Notes: generated from the letters alone by a model not told the origin. A DNA stretch of 64,000 nucleotides from Smittia aterrima (GCA_033063855.1 CP093830.1:9548854-9612853), one strand, 5' to 3'; counted from the first letter of the stretch, positions 33,701-48,700 are shown. Translations and numbers: made by a program.

Positions 33701-36700
33701 TATAAAAAGCATTCAATGTCCTACGACGATCAACATAAATTTCATCGGCTGGCGCCGTGCTTCGGAGATGGGCTTCTCTGTGTTCTTTCTCTCCCTCCCG
33801 GCCTCTTGTGTTTTTGTGTCCATCCAGAAAAATATTATAATTTTTATGCTTTATTCGGAATAAATACGAAAAGTCTCTCTCGCTCTTGCGCTTAATATTC
33901 ATTCACATTATATTCGCCGTTTGCTTCCTCTGGTCTTCTGAGTTTTCGTTTCGTCGCCGTTTTTTTTTATTTCATTTCTTTCATCGTCTCTTTGTCTTAT
34001 TCATCGGCTTGAAATGTATAACAGAACCGATGATAATGTTTTCTTAAGGCTTAAACAAATATGCGAAAGACGACGACGAGAAGAAATTGGAAGAATTAAA
34101 ATAAGAGAATACGAATAATAAAGAGCTGATCGCTTTTGGTTTGCCTTTCGGTGGGCCTCCTATGGTTGATCGAGCACAACGACAGGTATACAAAACATAA
34201 ATTTATTTAAATTTAATATTGGTACACGCGGAGAAAGAGATAGAGCGAGAGAGAGTCTTTTCTTCTAAATAGCCTCGACAGTAACATTGTTAATTGATTT
34301 CGTGTTGCGTGGAGCGCAAAAGCAAAAGCGCCGTTTCCATGTTGTATTGTATAGTGAGGTCGTCGGCGGCGCTATAATGCCAGAATAACAACCACACAAC
34401 ACAGAAAGAATCACACGAGAATGTCTTTCCCTTTCTCTCCCTCTTTGAAGATTAATGAATTCGTTTCTTCGAGTCGACTGTGTTTGACCCCCATTGAAGA
34501 TGCTCGACGCTCACTTTATTCCGCGCTTGATTTAATGCCAAAGCCCAGTCCACGTTGCAAAGCTTTGCAAAGCACAGAGGTCCCCTCGATACGCCTCTTA
34601 ATGATTTCTCTTAAACAAAGAACAAAACGAAACGATAACGAGAATCGTTTAAGCAATAACAAGGATCCTTACAAATGAATTTTATGTTGATTCAATCTTA
34701 TCTTTCTCTCAGTTCGCGTTTATTCTGTTTCCAACCTTCGATTCCTGGCCAGGTAAGCTTCGCCCTTATTAAAAACAATCTCTCTCTCTCTCGCTCGCTT
34801 TCATAGACAATTTGTAACTGGGCGCCGTTCGCTTTCTGCTTCGTTTCGTTTCACATTGAGCTCTGGAGGAAATGTGATTATGCGAAGATAAAGCTATCAA
34901 CCGCACTAATGAGGGTGTCCTATTCACAAATTCATGGTTTGTATTTCCAATTATCGCTCGGGATTCATCTTCGAGGTTGTCAGCATCGAAAAGCAGCGAG
35001 AAACGACTAAAGCAGACGACGATGATGATGATCGTGAAATGAGGAAAAGAGGTGGTCTCTCGCTTTTATAGCGTGCGCATTAATTGCTATCAAACACCAT
35101 TCGATCTCTTGGCTCATTTTCGTTAATCAAAATTTCTTAATTTACGTTCGAATAAAACGGATTTTAGATTAGCAAAGATTGTTGGGGAGAGATTGAAGTC
35201 GAAGGACGTTATGGTTTGAACTAGTTTTCTTGTTTGTTTGTTTGTTAACTTACAAAGAATGTCAAAGGAGGTTAAAGGAACTTCTATCAAATGCAATTAT
35301 AAAATCTTGCAAGCAACTCAATTCGTGCAGTCTAATGAAATCCTAAGGATCTCTCAACGATCTACTTTCCAATTGATTTCATCTCCACGTCGTCTATTGG
35401 TTTCTCAAGAAACAAGATCGGAATGTTAATCATTTGGAGCTCATAACATTGTTTATTGACATATAAAACCTCATAATGAATCTACCGAATCGTGTCTGGG
35501 ATCCCAAAACATTAAAAGGTCGCCTGCCTGCTGTTAACAAATAAACATACAATCTTGGTTGATGCAAAGGCATTTTCGGCGTTTTTCGAGAGCAGAACAG
35601 AAAGAATTCCCGAAAGGGAAGACAGAAAAGCGTTTCATCGATTCTAAAGTTTCGATGGCAATTCAGATAAAAATTATTAAACTTTTTACTTGTTCCTCGC
35701 CTCGTCAAACATTTTTCTATCAAGAGACATCGGAATGTTTCTTGACGTGCTTCTCGTAATGATACAAATAAATTAATCATAAATCCAGAGACGAGCTCGG
35801 GAGCTACTCGAGAGCGGTAACGTCAGCGCATGCCGATGTTTGATTCTGTCGTTTCATTCTGTCGCGGATCAAACATAAAAACCTCGAGAATATTATCCGA
35901 AATATAAAAGAGAAAGAATGAAGAAAAAATAAACTTTCAGACGCTTGTTTCTTTTTGCATTTCAACTGGCGCCTTGGATTGAATACTCGGCAGCTCTCGT
36001 TTTTTTTTTATTTATAATAAACTTTAGTCGTGATGGAGTTTTAAAGGAGTTTAAAGAGTTTTGTAGGAATGGCGATTATGGGAGAGTTGATAAAACAAAA
36101 AAGACAAGGAAAATGCTAAATACTTCGAGTTGCAAGGTTCTTTAGAGTCTTTCCAGGATTTGTCTACCAAACGAAGACCAAACTGGTGTCTTAAGACACT
36201 CAAATTGAAAATTACCACAAAAACTTTTTCTATACTTACACAGTAGCCAGCTTGCGAGCCCTAAAACAAGTAGATAATTTATGCTTTATTAGTTTCGGTT
36301 TTAATTTTGTGGTGGTTTGTTGTCGTCTCGTAGACGGGAGACAGAGAAATAAAGGAAGAAAACCGCTCGAAGAGTGAGAGAGAGCGAGAGAGTTTACAAA
36401 TATTGTCGCCAAGTACAAAATTCAATTACGATTCAATCCTGGAAAATCTCGTGTTTGCATAAATAATTTCGACATTTTTCTTTCTCGTTTATCACGAATA
36501 AATTCTGTCCTCGAAAATAATGTACAACAAGACAATGATTGATATCATCAAAGAAAGATTTGAATAACGAAATGAAAAGAAAATCTCGAGTGTCGCTCCT
36601 TCCTCCTCCTTCATCGACTACAACGTCGAGTGTTCTTTATTAATTCAATTTTCCCTTCAATCTGCATCGTCTTCCAACATCTTGACGATTGAATTTATGG

Positions 36701-39700
36701 TTCAAATAGTTCTCGCTTTGTTTATTCGTAGGTACATGATGATGAATTGAATCTGAATTAATTTTCATTCCATTTTGACGTGATAAACAAAAGGAACGGA
36801 GACTGTCCAATAGAAAGAATGACCACGACAGAATAGCGCATGCTTCCGCTCTCTAAGATGGACATTCCACGACCCGATTTCTTTCATTCTGTCAAAGCTT
36901 TTTCTTTGTCAAGCTATTGATGTTTGCCATTCCTCGAGAAGGCTCGCCGAGGGAAACATAAAATCGATCGAGCGATAATTAAAGGAGAAGCGAATGCGCG
37001 TGTGTATGTATGCAACAAGGAAAAGTGCATGGCGAGAGTCATAATTACAGGCGACGAAGTGCATTAAAATAAAAAATATATAAGAGCGAGAATGAAGAAG
37101 AATTAAAAATGAAAACACAAAAGTGCGCCATAATGCATTTTTGTCACACAACGCGACGAAAGGGAAGCGATAAAAAAATTATTACGAAAATGAGGTAATG
37201 GGACTAACACATTCACTTCAATTGCAGCAAATTTTTAGGGTTAAATTGACACTTAGAAAAGCTCCAACACCAAAAACTTTTTTTTCGCAATGGATGCATT
37301 TACGTTCAGCATCTCGCAAACACAAACATTCTTACGACAGCGTGCACACACAAGTTCTTTCGCTGATTGTGTGTGAAGAGAGGAAAGAGGAAGAAGAATT
37401 TAATCTTAATAAAGTGCATGTGTGGATCATAATGTGTTTTTCTTCTTCCCATCATCAATATATCTCGCCACACCTTTTCACGGAAAGAAAAATAGGTGGA
37501 GTTCGCTTTGAGGTGCTCGTGGTAGCGAAATCCTTTGAGATCTTCTCACGAGCGTAGAAGAAAAATTATGAAACTCAACAATTCCAAAGAAAATTTTAAT
37601 TACACTTTCCGTTTCAGTTATTGCGACACTTTATAACGTTCCTTAATTGATTTGTCTTCACGTAGCTTTCTTCGCAATAAATTAATAAATTAAATCTTTT
37701 TAAAGGCAACGCAGACTCGACTGGACTGCAAGTACCGAAGCTGACCGCGTATTAATAATTCTCTCAATATTTTTATTCGCATCAAATGGAATGTCACTTT
37801 ATGAGCGACTTGTAACTAGTTTATTGTCGGAATGTTAAACCGACGAGCAAAAGCATTTTTCTTACCCGTATCGACAACATTTTTGCGCGGAAAAAAAGAC
37901 TTAATGATTTAATTAAGACAATTTAATTGAAAATGATTATGTGCGTAGCCTTCTCGAAAAAAAAAATAGTCACGACAAAGTTATTGAGCGCCTTCGGGTG
38001 ATCTGATTTTACAATGTTTCGAATAAGTTGTCTAAGCTGCTTAGATAAGACACTCGATGGAATAAATTTTCGTCCATTCGAAAGAAAAATTCCTTTTTTA
38101 ATAAAGCACTAGGCCAAACGAGTCCCTCATATGAGAATCAATAAAATTTCGAATGAGAGGCAACCATGGTGGCATGGAAACTTCCACTTTGAGCAAATAA
38201 AATTAGCAGAAGAATCCTTGACGCTCGGCCCGTAACATTTCTACTTGATTTTCGAGAAGAAACTGCACAGTCTAATGGTTGACATCAAACGGAGAATTAT
38301 AAAATCTACTGAGAGAAACCGACATATAATAAATTGCTTTCAAGTTGTCTTGGACTGCTCGAGACAATTTCCGTCAAACGATATTTGTCTCTGAAGTGAC
38401 TCTGCATCCTTTCGTGCCTTTATCAATAAACTCTTCGAGCGTAAAATTTCCACACGACTCCCAGGACGTACTTGATTAGATTCCTTTTTCCCCCATTCAT
38501 AGTTACACACGGAACAGTTCGAAGAGAGCAAATAATTCATTCTAAGGACTCTGTAGCTTGAATAATTCACCGAAAATGCTTTGTGGGAGTTGAGTGTGAG
38601 GCGAGAGAGCCTAACGCCCACCAGAAAGCAAAATAAATATCAATTACACATTTTCTCATAGCCGTAATATATTTTTATAGTCAGTGAGAGCGAGAGCTTT
38701 TCGCGCTGAGAGTGTAAAAATGTAAATTTATTAACACCACGTTATACCGCGAATAAATCAAATCAAGCTCGCTGGATGAAAATTCTTTCGCTTTCTTTTT
38801 TTTTCGGGTGAAGAAATATTTACTTTGCTAGTGATGGCGATAATTTACAGCCCAACTACTAATAAATTCCCCATAATTTGTCTCAACACCACATTGCGCG
38901 CTATGAAAGTGAAATTCCGTTTTGTTCAGGTCGCCACCAAAAAAAAAGAAAGAAAAGAAATATTCTAACGCGATGAGAAAAATGGCCACATTTTCGACTG
39001 TAATTATTATTTAATTTATGATGTGAGATATCAATCTCGAAAGTATTTTCTTTCTAGTGTTGCTGTTGTACATTTCGTGTTTAGCCTCGTAATAAAAAAT
39101 GAATGCGGCGTGTGTAAGTAAATGTGTACGATTTTTTCGGGTTCCCTTTATTTTTTTTTATTCATGACGAGACTCATGGAAGAGAAGTGGAAAAATAATC
39201 ATATCACACCCATCACACACAAACTTTTCATTCACCTTTCACTTACATCAACCCCTTTTAACAACAGCGAGCGTTCACCACCATATTTGAATTCTTTTCC
39301 CTTTCTTTATGCGCTTGACGTACCATTTTTGTGCTGAGAAGCGATTGAGCACCATGCAATATTCATATGAATGAGACGAATAGTGTTTACCGCGAGTATG
39401 TTAACCTTGAGTTATTTCGCTATCAAAGGGTATATCACGATGTCAAAGGTTTACTATGCACTTTCATTACTGCTCGAGCCAAGGAAAGAAGCGACAAAAC
39501 TTCTTTCGAATGTAAATTATAGTCTTTGTTGAGCTTGAAGACGAATAAAAAATTTATCGTTAACTTTCGTCACAAAAATATTTTTGTATTTGACGAGTGA
39601 GTGAGAACGTGGAGCAAGTAAGAAGTCTTTGCGCGTGACACGATAACACACCATAATGAAAAATTAATCAGCGACATTTGCGTTAATAATGAAATATCCT

Positions 39701-42700
39701 ATTTGGAGCGAAGCGTTTCGTATGGCAATTTTAATGTCATGTTGGAGCGCTCGAGGGTAGCGAGGAGCTAACGCGGGAAAGGAAATGAGAGAAATTAAAT
39801 AATTGATTTTTTCACGACCAATGAAACTTAAACAACATCAATCGAGCAGCGCTGGGAGTTTTTGGATTTTTTTTTCTTAATTCAATTAACCGCAAAACAA
39901 TCATTGAGTTGAGGACTAATTTCCTACATGAAATGGCTTTGTACGTTAGTTACGTCGTTCAACTAGAAGTTGATTTTGAAGCAACCTAATTTAAAACTTC
40001 TTTTCGGGAATCTTTTCTCTTCTCGTCAAGCAATAAAATAGAATTTTTGCGCACTTCACTTTGACTTGTGGAGCATGAAATTTCGCAACGAGCCAGTGAA
40101 GAAGGGAAGTAAAAGGTAGAAAGGCTGGTTTGCCAGCAAATACGAACAGCGATGGATAGATAATGTGAACATAACCATGCAAATCTCTGTTGTGTGAGGA
40201 GACGAAGTGAACGAGAGTGTGTACGAGAAAGAAAAGTTACACTTCGTCGCGTTTCCAAGTGACAGTTAAGTTGATGCGAATTTGTGTAGAGGTTTCATCG
40301 AGCTGGAAGAACAGACAAATGTGCCGATAAATCTCGAGCGGGCTGATTATTTGTTTTATTCGTCTTTGATTATTTCATTAAAAATATTCGCCAAACAAGT
40401 TTTCGCTCTCGTTACCTCATTGATCGTTCGAGCGGAGGTTTTCTTTGCTCAGGAAGTTTAGACTCTCCAAAGTTTATGAATTTTTCTGCATAAGTCCACG
40501 AAGAATGCTTCGCTTTTTTGGCTTTTCGCTTCGAAACTCAAAAAAGGATTGAATTTCTTTCGCAACTAAGTAGGTTTCTGGTCAGCGCTTGCATTTGGCG
40601 CTCCTTGTCTGTTATCGGCGTCTCTTCTTGTCTTCTCTTTATATTCACATAACTATGATCTTGTTTCAGCTCTTCAACCTAATTTAAATCCTTCCTTAAT
40701 CTCTTTATGTGTATAATAGACTGCCCTTCAAACGTTTAATCCTCCCGCTTAATAAGAACCTTTTTTCTTTACTTCAAAAACGCTTCTAGATTTTTTTTTT
40801 CGGTTTAGAGATCTATATCAGCTCTTGAGCACTGCACTGAACTGAACTACTCTCCAGGGTCCTTTTGTTGGACTGATTTTTTGGGTATGCAATGGACGAG
40901 AATAATGAAAAGCATTTACGGAGATTAAATATATCATCATCAACTACAATTCCCCCGACAAACAACTCTTTAAAAGATTTTATCTATTTAAGCGCCGAAG
41001 TTTTTCAAATTTCTTTTGAGCTACTCCCGGAGAGTTGCGGCGAGTCTTACATAATTTTTATTTGATTGAAGATTCTTGAAGAATCTTGAGATGACCAACG
41101 TCTCATTCTCACGATCATCATTTGAATAGAACTTCTTTAAATATTCAAAGAGTGAAGAGGAAGAAGAATTCCTTTTTCAGCGATTCATGTTTTACTGGGA
41201 TCGACGTCTGTCGTCGGAGCTTTTCATCTGAACTGAATGCATCTTAATTCCTCGCATGAGAACATCTCGAGTCGACCACAAAAGGTCATGATGAGAGAAA
41301 CTGATGAATCGCGTAACAAAAACTCATCTTTTTCCTCTTCGTATCATTACAACAATGAAAGGACTCAATATCCTTTTGTAATCATCATCACCCTGAATGG
41401 TGTGTGCATGTTGATCTTGTCTTGCATCTTGAAATGTGCTACTGCTCCTTCGACAACAATTAAGGACACAAAGAAAAGATGTTTATACGAAACATTAAAC
41501 ATGTAGGTAAATCAATTTAGATCGGAGATAAGGCTGAGCCAGGAGAATAGACTTTCGTGTCTATGAGAGGCTTAACAAGGATGAAAACGTTCGAAAGACG
41601 TTGAAAAAGAAATGAAGAAAGGTAGAAATGAAGAGAGAATAGAGAAGTCGTGATAATTGCGCATAATCATCTAGTATCGAATTAATTATCATATCAATCA
41701 TTTGTCAACATTTTTATTTCTCCCAAGCAACGCTCGATTATTAAATCGAATCGCATCCCGCGACGATTTTATAGCTCAGCTCTCACTGTTTGCGCTTCAA
41801 ACTCAAACACATTACTCATACTCTTTTCGGGCTTTTCAAGCCCAGTTCACTTCAAGTGTAAACAATCAATCATATTTATTTACTTGGATTGTCTTTCTGA
41901 CGCAGATTGTGATGAGAAACGAAAAGATTTGTGTTGAGCTCGCCGAACGAAAAGAGGAGAAGCTCTAAAACTCTAATAATATTTGTTGAAAACAAATATC
42001 TTTGGGAATAATAGATTATTTAAAACGAGAGACTTCCATTCAGTTCAAACATGCCCGAGATCAATAAAAAAAAAAGAGTTCGAGGTTGACTTTGCTCTGT
42101 CGTCGTCGTTCGCATCGTGGAGCGAAACTTTAAAGCGGTTAAACACATACAGCGATTAAGTGAAGTGATCTTCTGGTATTGAGACAAAAGCAATGATCAC
42201 CTCATAACCAGAACAGTAAAAAATAAGATTATATTAATAAAAAAAAGATTATTGAAGTCTCGTTTCATGTTTTGCCGCCACGGGGAAAACACTTTGATGT
42301 GTGCGAGATCGCTCTGAGTGAGTGCGAGGGAAACAAATATCGAAAAAAAACCATTTTACTAATACGAGGGATGCTTTCGTGAGTTGCGTCACGTCAATCA
42401 ACCCCTCCCCAAGATTTTAGATTTGAGGTTTTGCAAAAACTAAAATCTGACGTGATTTCGTTTTAGGTCTTGTGAATAAAACTTTTCTGTTTTTTGACTG
42501 AAATAATATTTGATGGGTGACATAATAAAAAGAAGAAAACACATAAAAGAGCTACCGACTATGAATTTTTCGTCATTAAAGTCTACAAATAAAAATAAAA
42601 ATTATTGAGTTGAGACCCAAAGAAGTTGACCGGGCATTTGTTGTTATCAGCATCGAAGTGTTTTCAGTCGTCACATTTATTTTTTGGTGATGAATCTAAG

Positions 42701-45700
42701 TAATTGCTTTCTTCAATAACCAAAGAATCTTAATCGAAGTTGTTTTGCTTTATCAGTGCTTCGCGGCTTTGTCGGCAAATGCTTCTCAGATATTTTCATC
42801 CTTATCAGCAATAGCCGCACGATTTTGTTTTTTAACCCTCCGACAGTTATTTCAAGCATTTCATTTTTTACTTCTCAGAGATTGTCGTAGCGGTTGGCAA
42901 GCGTAAGGCTCCAATTTGTTTTAAAACTCGTGCAAATTACTTAAACAGATAAGATGACTTGAGAGGATGAAAATTATGATGAAATGATGAATGGAAAATA
43001 ATCCAAGAGAGAAATAGATTGATAATAATTGAATTGTCTAATTGGCAACCCCTCAAGAACTCACGGAGGATGTGACTTAATTAAATCTAATAAATCAAAA
43101 AGATACACACGAAGACGGAGAGGGGGGGGGGAGAGGGGAATCAAGACATGACAAAATCAAGGTTAATACTCACAAATCCATGTTTATCACTTATGTTGTT
43201 TGTTAGTTTTAGCTTATGAAATGAGACGACTTTCTGCATCCATTGCTCTCCCGTCGACGGTGAGTCGGGGTGAATGTACATTCGTTTGGGCATCTCCGGA
43301 TCCGCTTTACCAGCGACCATCCATCGACTGTAAATACAAAGCTTCCATTAGCATTCAAAAATATAAAAGATCGATTTGAATTGAACTTGCCTATTGTGAA
43401 ATTTGTACCGATAATCGTCCGCCGCTACGATGTCTAATAGTAAAATATATTTTGACTTATTGTCTAAACCTGATACACGAAACTTCATTTGAGGAAACAT
43501 TTGACTGGAAAGAGAGAAAGAAGAAGGAAACATAAATTAATCTCGAATAATATTCTAATTCTCATGTCGTGGACAAAAGAGATTGTGCATGCGCCGTCGT
43601 TTAGCGTTAATGGAGTCGGAAATTTTTGAAAAATCATTTGATTTATTTGAGTCGCTAGATTATTTGTGTCAAAGACGTCTAATGTTATCACGCATAAAGT
43701 GACATTTTCATAATCATCCGCTGTAAGTTCTAATGAGTTGTAAAGGCATCACCACGGCTGATAACAGCTTGGGATCAAATTCGTTTGCCTGACCTTTCCT
43801 CCCCGCGCGAGAGAATTCCGAAGACCGCTAGTCTGTCTTTGAAAAGAAGAAACGGAATGACGACGTTGCAGTTGGTGAATATAAATTTTAAACTGATAAA
43901 TATGACATTAAACTTTATTTAACTGCTTTTTGATAACGACTGTCGCTCATTTCTTTAATTCCACTTTTCGTTATTAAGATTGATGGATTCTTCTAAACTT
44001 TTTTTTGTTCTCTACAAACCATCGACAGGTGTAATTGTCCTGTTACGTTTAATCATCCACAAAAAAACATTGGACACAATCAACATGTACGATCGAAATA
44101 AAATTATTTCAAACTATCAGAAGCTAATTCTTCTGCTGGATAAATTAGAATTTAAAAGAATTGAAATTGAATTCCGAAAACCAGAAGAAGTTTAGTGGAA
44201 CATTCGATGGTTAAGACACAAACCTAATTTTTCATCTTCGACTTTCTTAAACCCGCAGCTACTTAACTTCCTGACTTCCCCCTCTCAACACAAAGTCAAT
44301 CAATTAATTATTCAGTCGCTTTCATTCTCTTTTTTGTTTCAAGCTAATAAAACTTTAAGACATACATCGTCGAAGACAGTTTTGAACCAATTTGTTAGTT
44401 TGTTTCGTTTAACTCGGGGGCCCTTCCAATATTTATTTATTTTCGGGTTTTTATTCGACGGACAATAACAGGAGAGAGAAGAATTAAAACCTACCATGAG
44501 GTAATCTCGATATAATCATGAGCAGATGGTTCGTAGAGAAAGAGACTCCGCGATTCCTTTTTTTTCGTAATAAAAAGCAAGCTTAGTTAACACGCAATGC
44601 GTAAAAGTAAGTTTGGATCAAACAAACGACGTTTGATGTTTCAATAATCTCGCATGACGTGCAAAATAATTTTTAGTTTCATGAGAGAAACGATCATAAA
44701 CTTCATTGTTAATGATACAGATCTTTTCAAATTATGTTTGTCAATCTAAATTCATATTAATTTTCAATTAATTATCTTTCTTCGAATTATCTCTCTCTCC
44801 CTCATTTTCTTTCTCGACCGTTGTCATAATAAAGCAATTTCTCCATCGAATATCGAAACAACGAGTCGATGATCATGCAGCGAGCAATTTTCGTGAAACG
44901 TGTCTTGGCAATTACTTTTGGCACTGTGGCGCCTCGTCGATTCCTGCTTTCTGCCCCACGATGCTTCTCGAGCAGAAAGCAGGCGTGCGAAAGACGAGGA
45001 AAAATGAAAAGCGAGTAAGACGAGCAGTTGGAGAACGAAGGGATTTATTATCGAAAATTATCTTTTTTTATCTCACGTACAAAAGTCCCTTAAGAGACGG
45101 TTAACCGCATTAATTTTTTTATGATCTTTCTGAGAGTAAAATGCACAAGCAAATTCGTTTGAGGAAGAATGCGTTCACTCAGAAAATGCAACAGAAGGAA
45201 GACTAATTTAATTTAATACAAACAAAGGTCGATTATTCATAATTTATGACGAACGAAAAGGCTCCAAAGAAGGTTTCTACTTGGCAATGCGTCCCATCGC
45301 GTCCCGCGATCAATAAACGATTCCTTCCTTTCTCTTCCTCTCAACTAAAATTAATCTTCTTCATGATTATTCAATTTCATGTTCTGGTGTTGCTGTTTGT
45401 GTGTTTTTCTGAAGACGCTTGTTAACGCTCTGTTGATGGTGCTCATGAGCCTCCTTTCGATTTTTTTTTCTTTCATTCTTTTTGGTTGGAAAATAAATTA
45501 CATAAAAAAGATATCATAATTATATGTTTAACGTGTTGTTCTTCTCCAAACAATAATAATTCATCCCGAAAAAAAAAGAAAAAAAGAAAGAAGACAAGGC
45601 AAGAAAGAGGAATATAATTTGCCACTCTTCTCAAGGTATTTCGTTCGATGGAATCAACGTTGGGCGCCAGCTGACCTGAGCGAGTATTACATTATTTTCA

Positions 45701-48700
45701 CAGTACATAAATGAGGCTATAACGAGACGATGATTAGGTCTCTCCGCTCTTCTTCCACATCCATCCAGAGTTATTGCCATTATTTGTTTGCCTTCGGGTG
45801 CTGGTTTCTTTTTTGTTTTTGTTTTATGAGAGACTCCAAGCGAACACTGAAGCATCGAGGGAAGGTGAGGTGAGCGAAGAGGGATAAATGCTTTATAGGC
45901 ATCATTTTCGAGGTAAAATGTTTGTTATCGTCTTCAATATAATTTAGAAATTATTACTCGATAGCATATGATGATGATTATGTTTGCTTTTCTTTTCTTC
46001 CTCATAAATTTATAACCGTTTTGCTCTCTGCTATTGACCTCAAGGAGGAGAATTTGTGAAAGAATGAAATCTATACACAACAACGTTTTATTAGTTCTCG
46101 TTTGTATCTCATTCTCCTCATGTCGTTCGCTCGCTCATCGTGAATCTTCAGTCGGGGACCACACGATAGAACTAATCATCGAAAATGAATTTAATTTCTT
46201 TTCTTTCTTCTTATTTTATCTTCGTCGACGGAGGGCCGGTAGTGATTTTAATTTTTTAATTTACATTTTTGGCTCCTCATTAAGTCGATCCGCTGTCGCT
46301 CTCCGCTTTCGGTCAAGCCGCGTAGGCTGGCAGAAGTTTCTCTGTAATTAACAGGGGCAAGTACGGCAATCTCGACTGTGATTGATAATTATAAGTTTCG
46401 CTATTCTAATTGTTCATGCTTCGTGATTGTTGTGAGCAATTCAAAAGGAAATAATTTCCTAATAAAACAAAATGGTCGCACGTTTCGTGACGCAACTGTG
46501 CAATGTCGTTTCATGAAAAATTAGCTTGACGAGCCTCGAAAAAATTCCTCAACAACTTCCTCCGCAGAACTGAAATGATTAAATACATTGACACTAGCTA
46601 ATGTGCAAATGGCGTTAAAGCGAGAATTTTTCTCGAGCTCGCCACCGAACAGAAATTATTTGAAGGAAAATTATTAGCAGAAATGTCGAGAGGTGTGTAA
46701 CTAACACTAAAAATGTCAATAGAATTTATAGACTTGACTAACGTAATGCTGGTTTTACTTAAAAGAAATTATTTAACACCTTGATGGCTCCCAACACGCA
46801 ATGCGACGCTTTTCTCCTCTCATTTACATGAAATTGTCGAGTCCAAGTTTTCTTCTTTCGCGATTAAAGCAGCGCTGGCGTTTTTCATGAGCCCATTTAC
46901 ATCAGAGCAAGAGCAAAATATTATGAAACGCGAAGGTGCAAACAACTAAATGAAAAGCTTCTATTCTTATGGATTGACAATTGCTTCGGTGAATGTTCAT
47001 TAAAGTATGGAAATAATGAGCAAGTAGCTTACTTTTCACACTTTGCACACATTCAAGACTTTCGCTCATGAGAAAAAAGCAGAAGTAAATGATACCTACT
47101 GCTTGTCACAAGTGCAATTGAAAGTGCAAATTTTGTATCACAATAAAATGTTTTGCATGTCGTGGTGAAAATTTTCTCCTTGTCTTGAAGAGCATAAGGG
47201 ATCCTTCGATGTTTTCGGTACGTTTAATGTTTAACGTGCAATGACGTTATTGAGAATTTTCCCATTTAATGACGAACATGCACTAACACTGCTTATTCGC
47301 AATTATGAATGAATAAACAAGCAAACACATTAGACAGTGTAAATCCTTTCCCAACACTCGCGACCACGTCATGAGAAGCGAAGTGAAAGAAAAACTGTTT
47401 CAATAAAGAGAAAAATGATAAAGTGGCGTGAAAATTTTTAAATCAAAAAAATTGTTTATTATTACAGATTTTTGTTTTTTTGCTTTGAAACAATTGTTTC
47501 AATTTGCATTTTGCATTTCATGACAGAGGCGAGTGTAATTTATTAATCTGCGATTATGTGTGGTCTTCTTTATGACAGTCGAGTGAGTGAGAAAATGTGA
47601 ATCGGAAGTGATTGATCAAACGCTTTTTTTCTCGCTCATTGCTTGACGGGTTAAGAATCAAACTCGAAATTAGCTCAAATGGATTCGCCTGAAGGAAGTC
47701 GAATTGTATTCAAATCTCTCTTTCGCTTTGTACCACAGTCTACGCGGATAGCCATATAAAGAAGAAGTCTTACGTTTGTCGGTTGCAGAAGGAGAGAGAG
47801 CAAAAAAAAAATTAGATTGATGAAAAGGGTAATAAGGGCAATGACAAAAACACTCTAAGGACAAAGCCTCGCGCACAACTTCAAAGCAATTCATGGCTTT
47901 TCACATTGCCAATTTCGAGGATTTCTCTAAGTTGCGTCGAGTTTCTCATCTTATCAAATTACATTCGTCGCTTTGATTGTTTATTAATGGGAGCTCAAGC
48001 GCAGTAGTTTAAATCGCTCGCTCAACAAAATGGCTTAATTAATTTTTGTTCGGATTTTGTTTCCCGCTCTCTCGCGCTTCCCTTTTCAAAGAAGCTGCTG
48101 GTAATTCAGCAATTTTTTAAAAAGCTTGAATTATGGTAATAAAATCCAATTACTCGTCGTTTTAATATTCATCTGCATTGAAAATTGTTTTCTGTGCAAC
48201 GTTTATTTTGCTTTGATGAAAGAAGAAGAATGAGAGAGATCCTTTTGTCATGTAAATTAGGTTAAGAGCTGTCTGGAGATTCGTTGGCGCTTCACGCGTT
48301 CATTCAAACATCAATCGATTTGAAAGGATTACTTATCGATTCTCACTCAAACTTAAAAGTTTGGTTTCCCACCATTTCAAAGCCTGGCTCTTCCTGTTTT
48401 TTTGCTTATGCAAATCACGCGGGAGCGAGAACGATGACTTGACGATGCCAAAAACTTAAAAATATAATTAACGATTTCCTCCTTCGACAAACAAAAAAAA
48501 AAGCGTCAAATCAGCTTCTAAGATTATGAAGCGCTCACTGAATATTAAAATTGCCGAAAAATAAATTCAAAGTCGCGCTCACGTTTCTGTTTAGAAGTGC
48601 GAATCGTCAAGACGAAACAAAAGTGAATACAACCAGGTTTTAATTGTTTGTAAGTTGATATCAAGCTTAACGTGACGTTGGCAGAATACTTAAGACTTTT

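Larger units (their letters stand above)
33751..35973. promoter_or_regulatory. cluster of three Brinker-type GGCGCC words
   Basis: GGCGCC at 33751-33756, 34821-34826 and 35968-35973. In Drosophila the repressor Brinker binds GGCGYY and represses omb. Whether this cluster acts that way here is inference. Confidence 0.3.
29262..43173 (-). other. bi: bi intron 3 (13.9 kb)
   Basis: The largest intron; it splits the T-box. I find no exon in it. It contains three GGCGCC words within 2.2 kb (33751, 34821, 35968), a heat-shock-element-like array at 41068-41090, TGCGCA inverted copies at 30654-30666, and a 201-codon ORF at 33297-33902 on the bi strand that I do not call as a gene. Confidence 0.6.
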
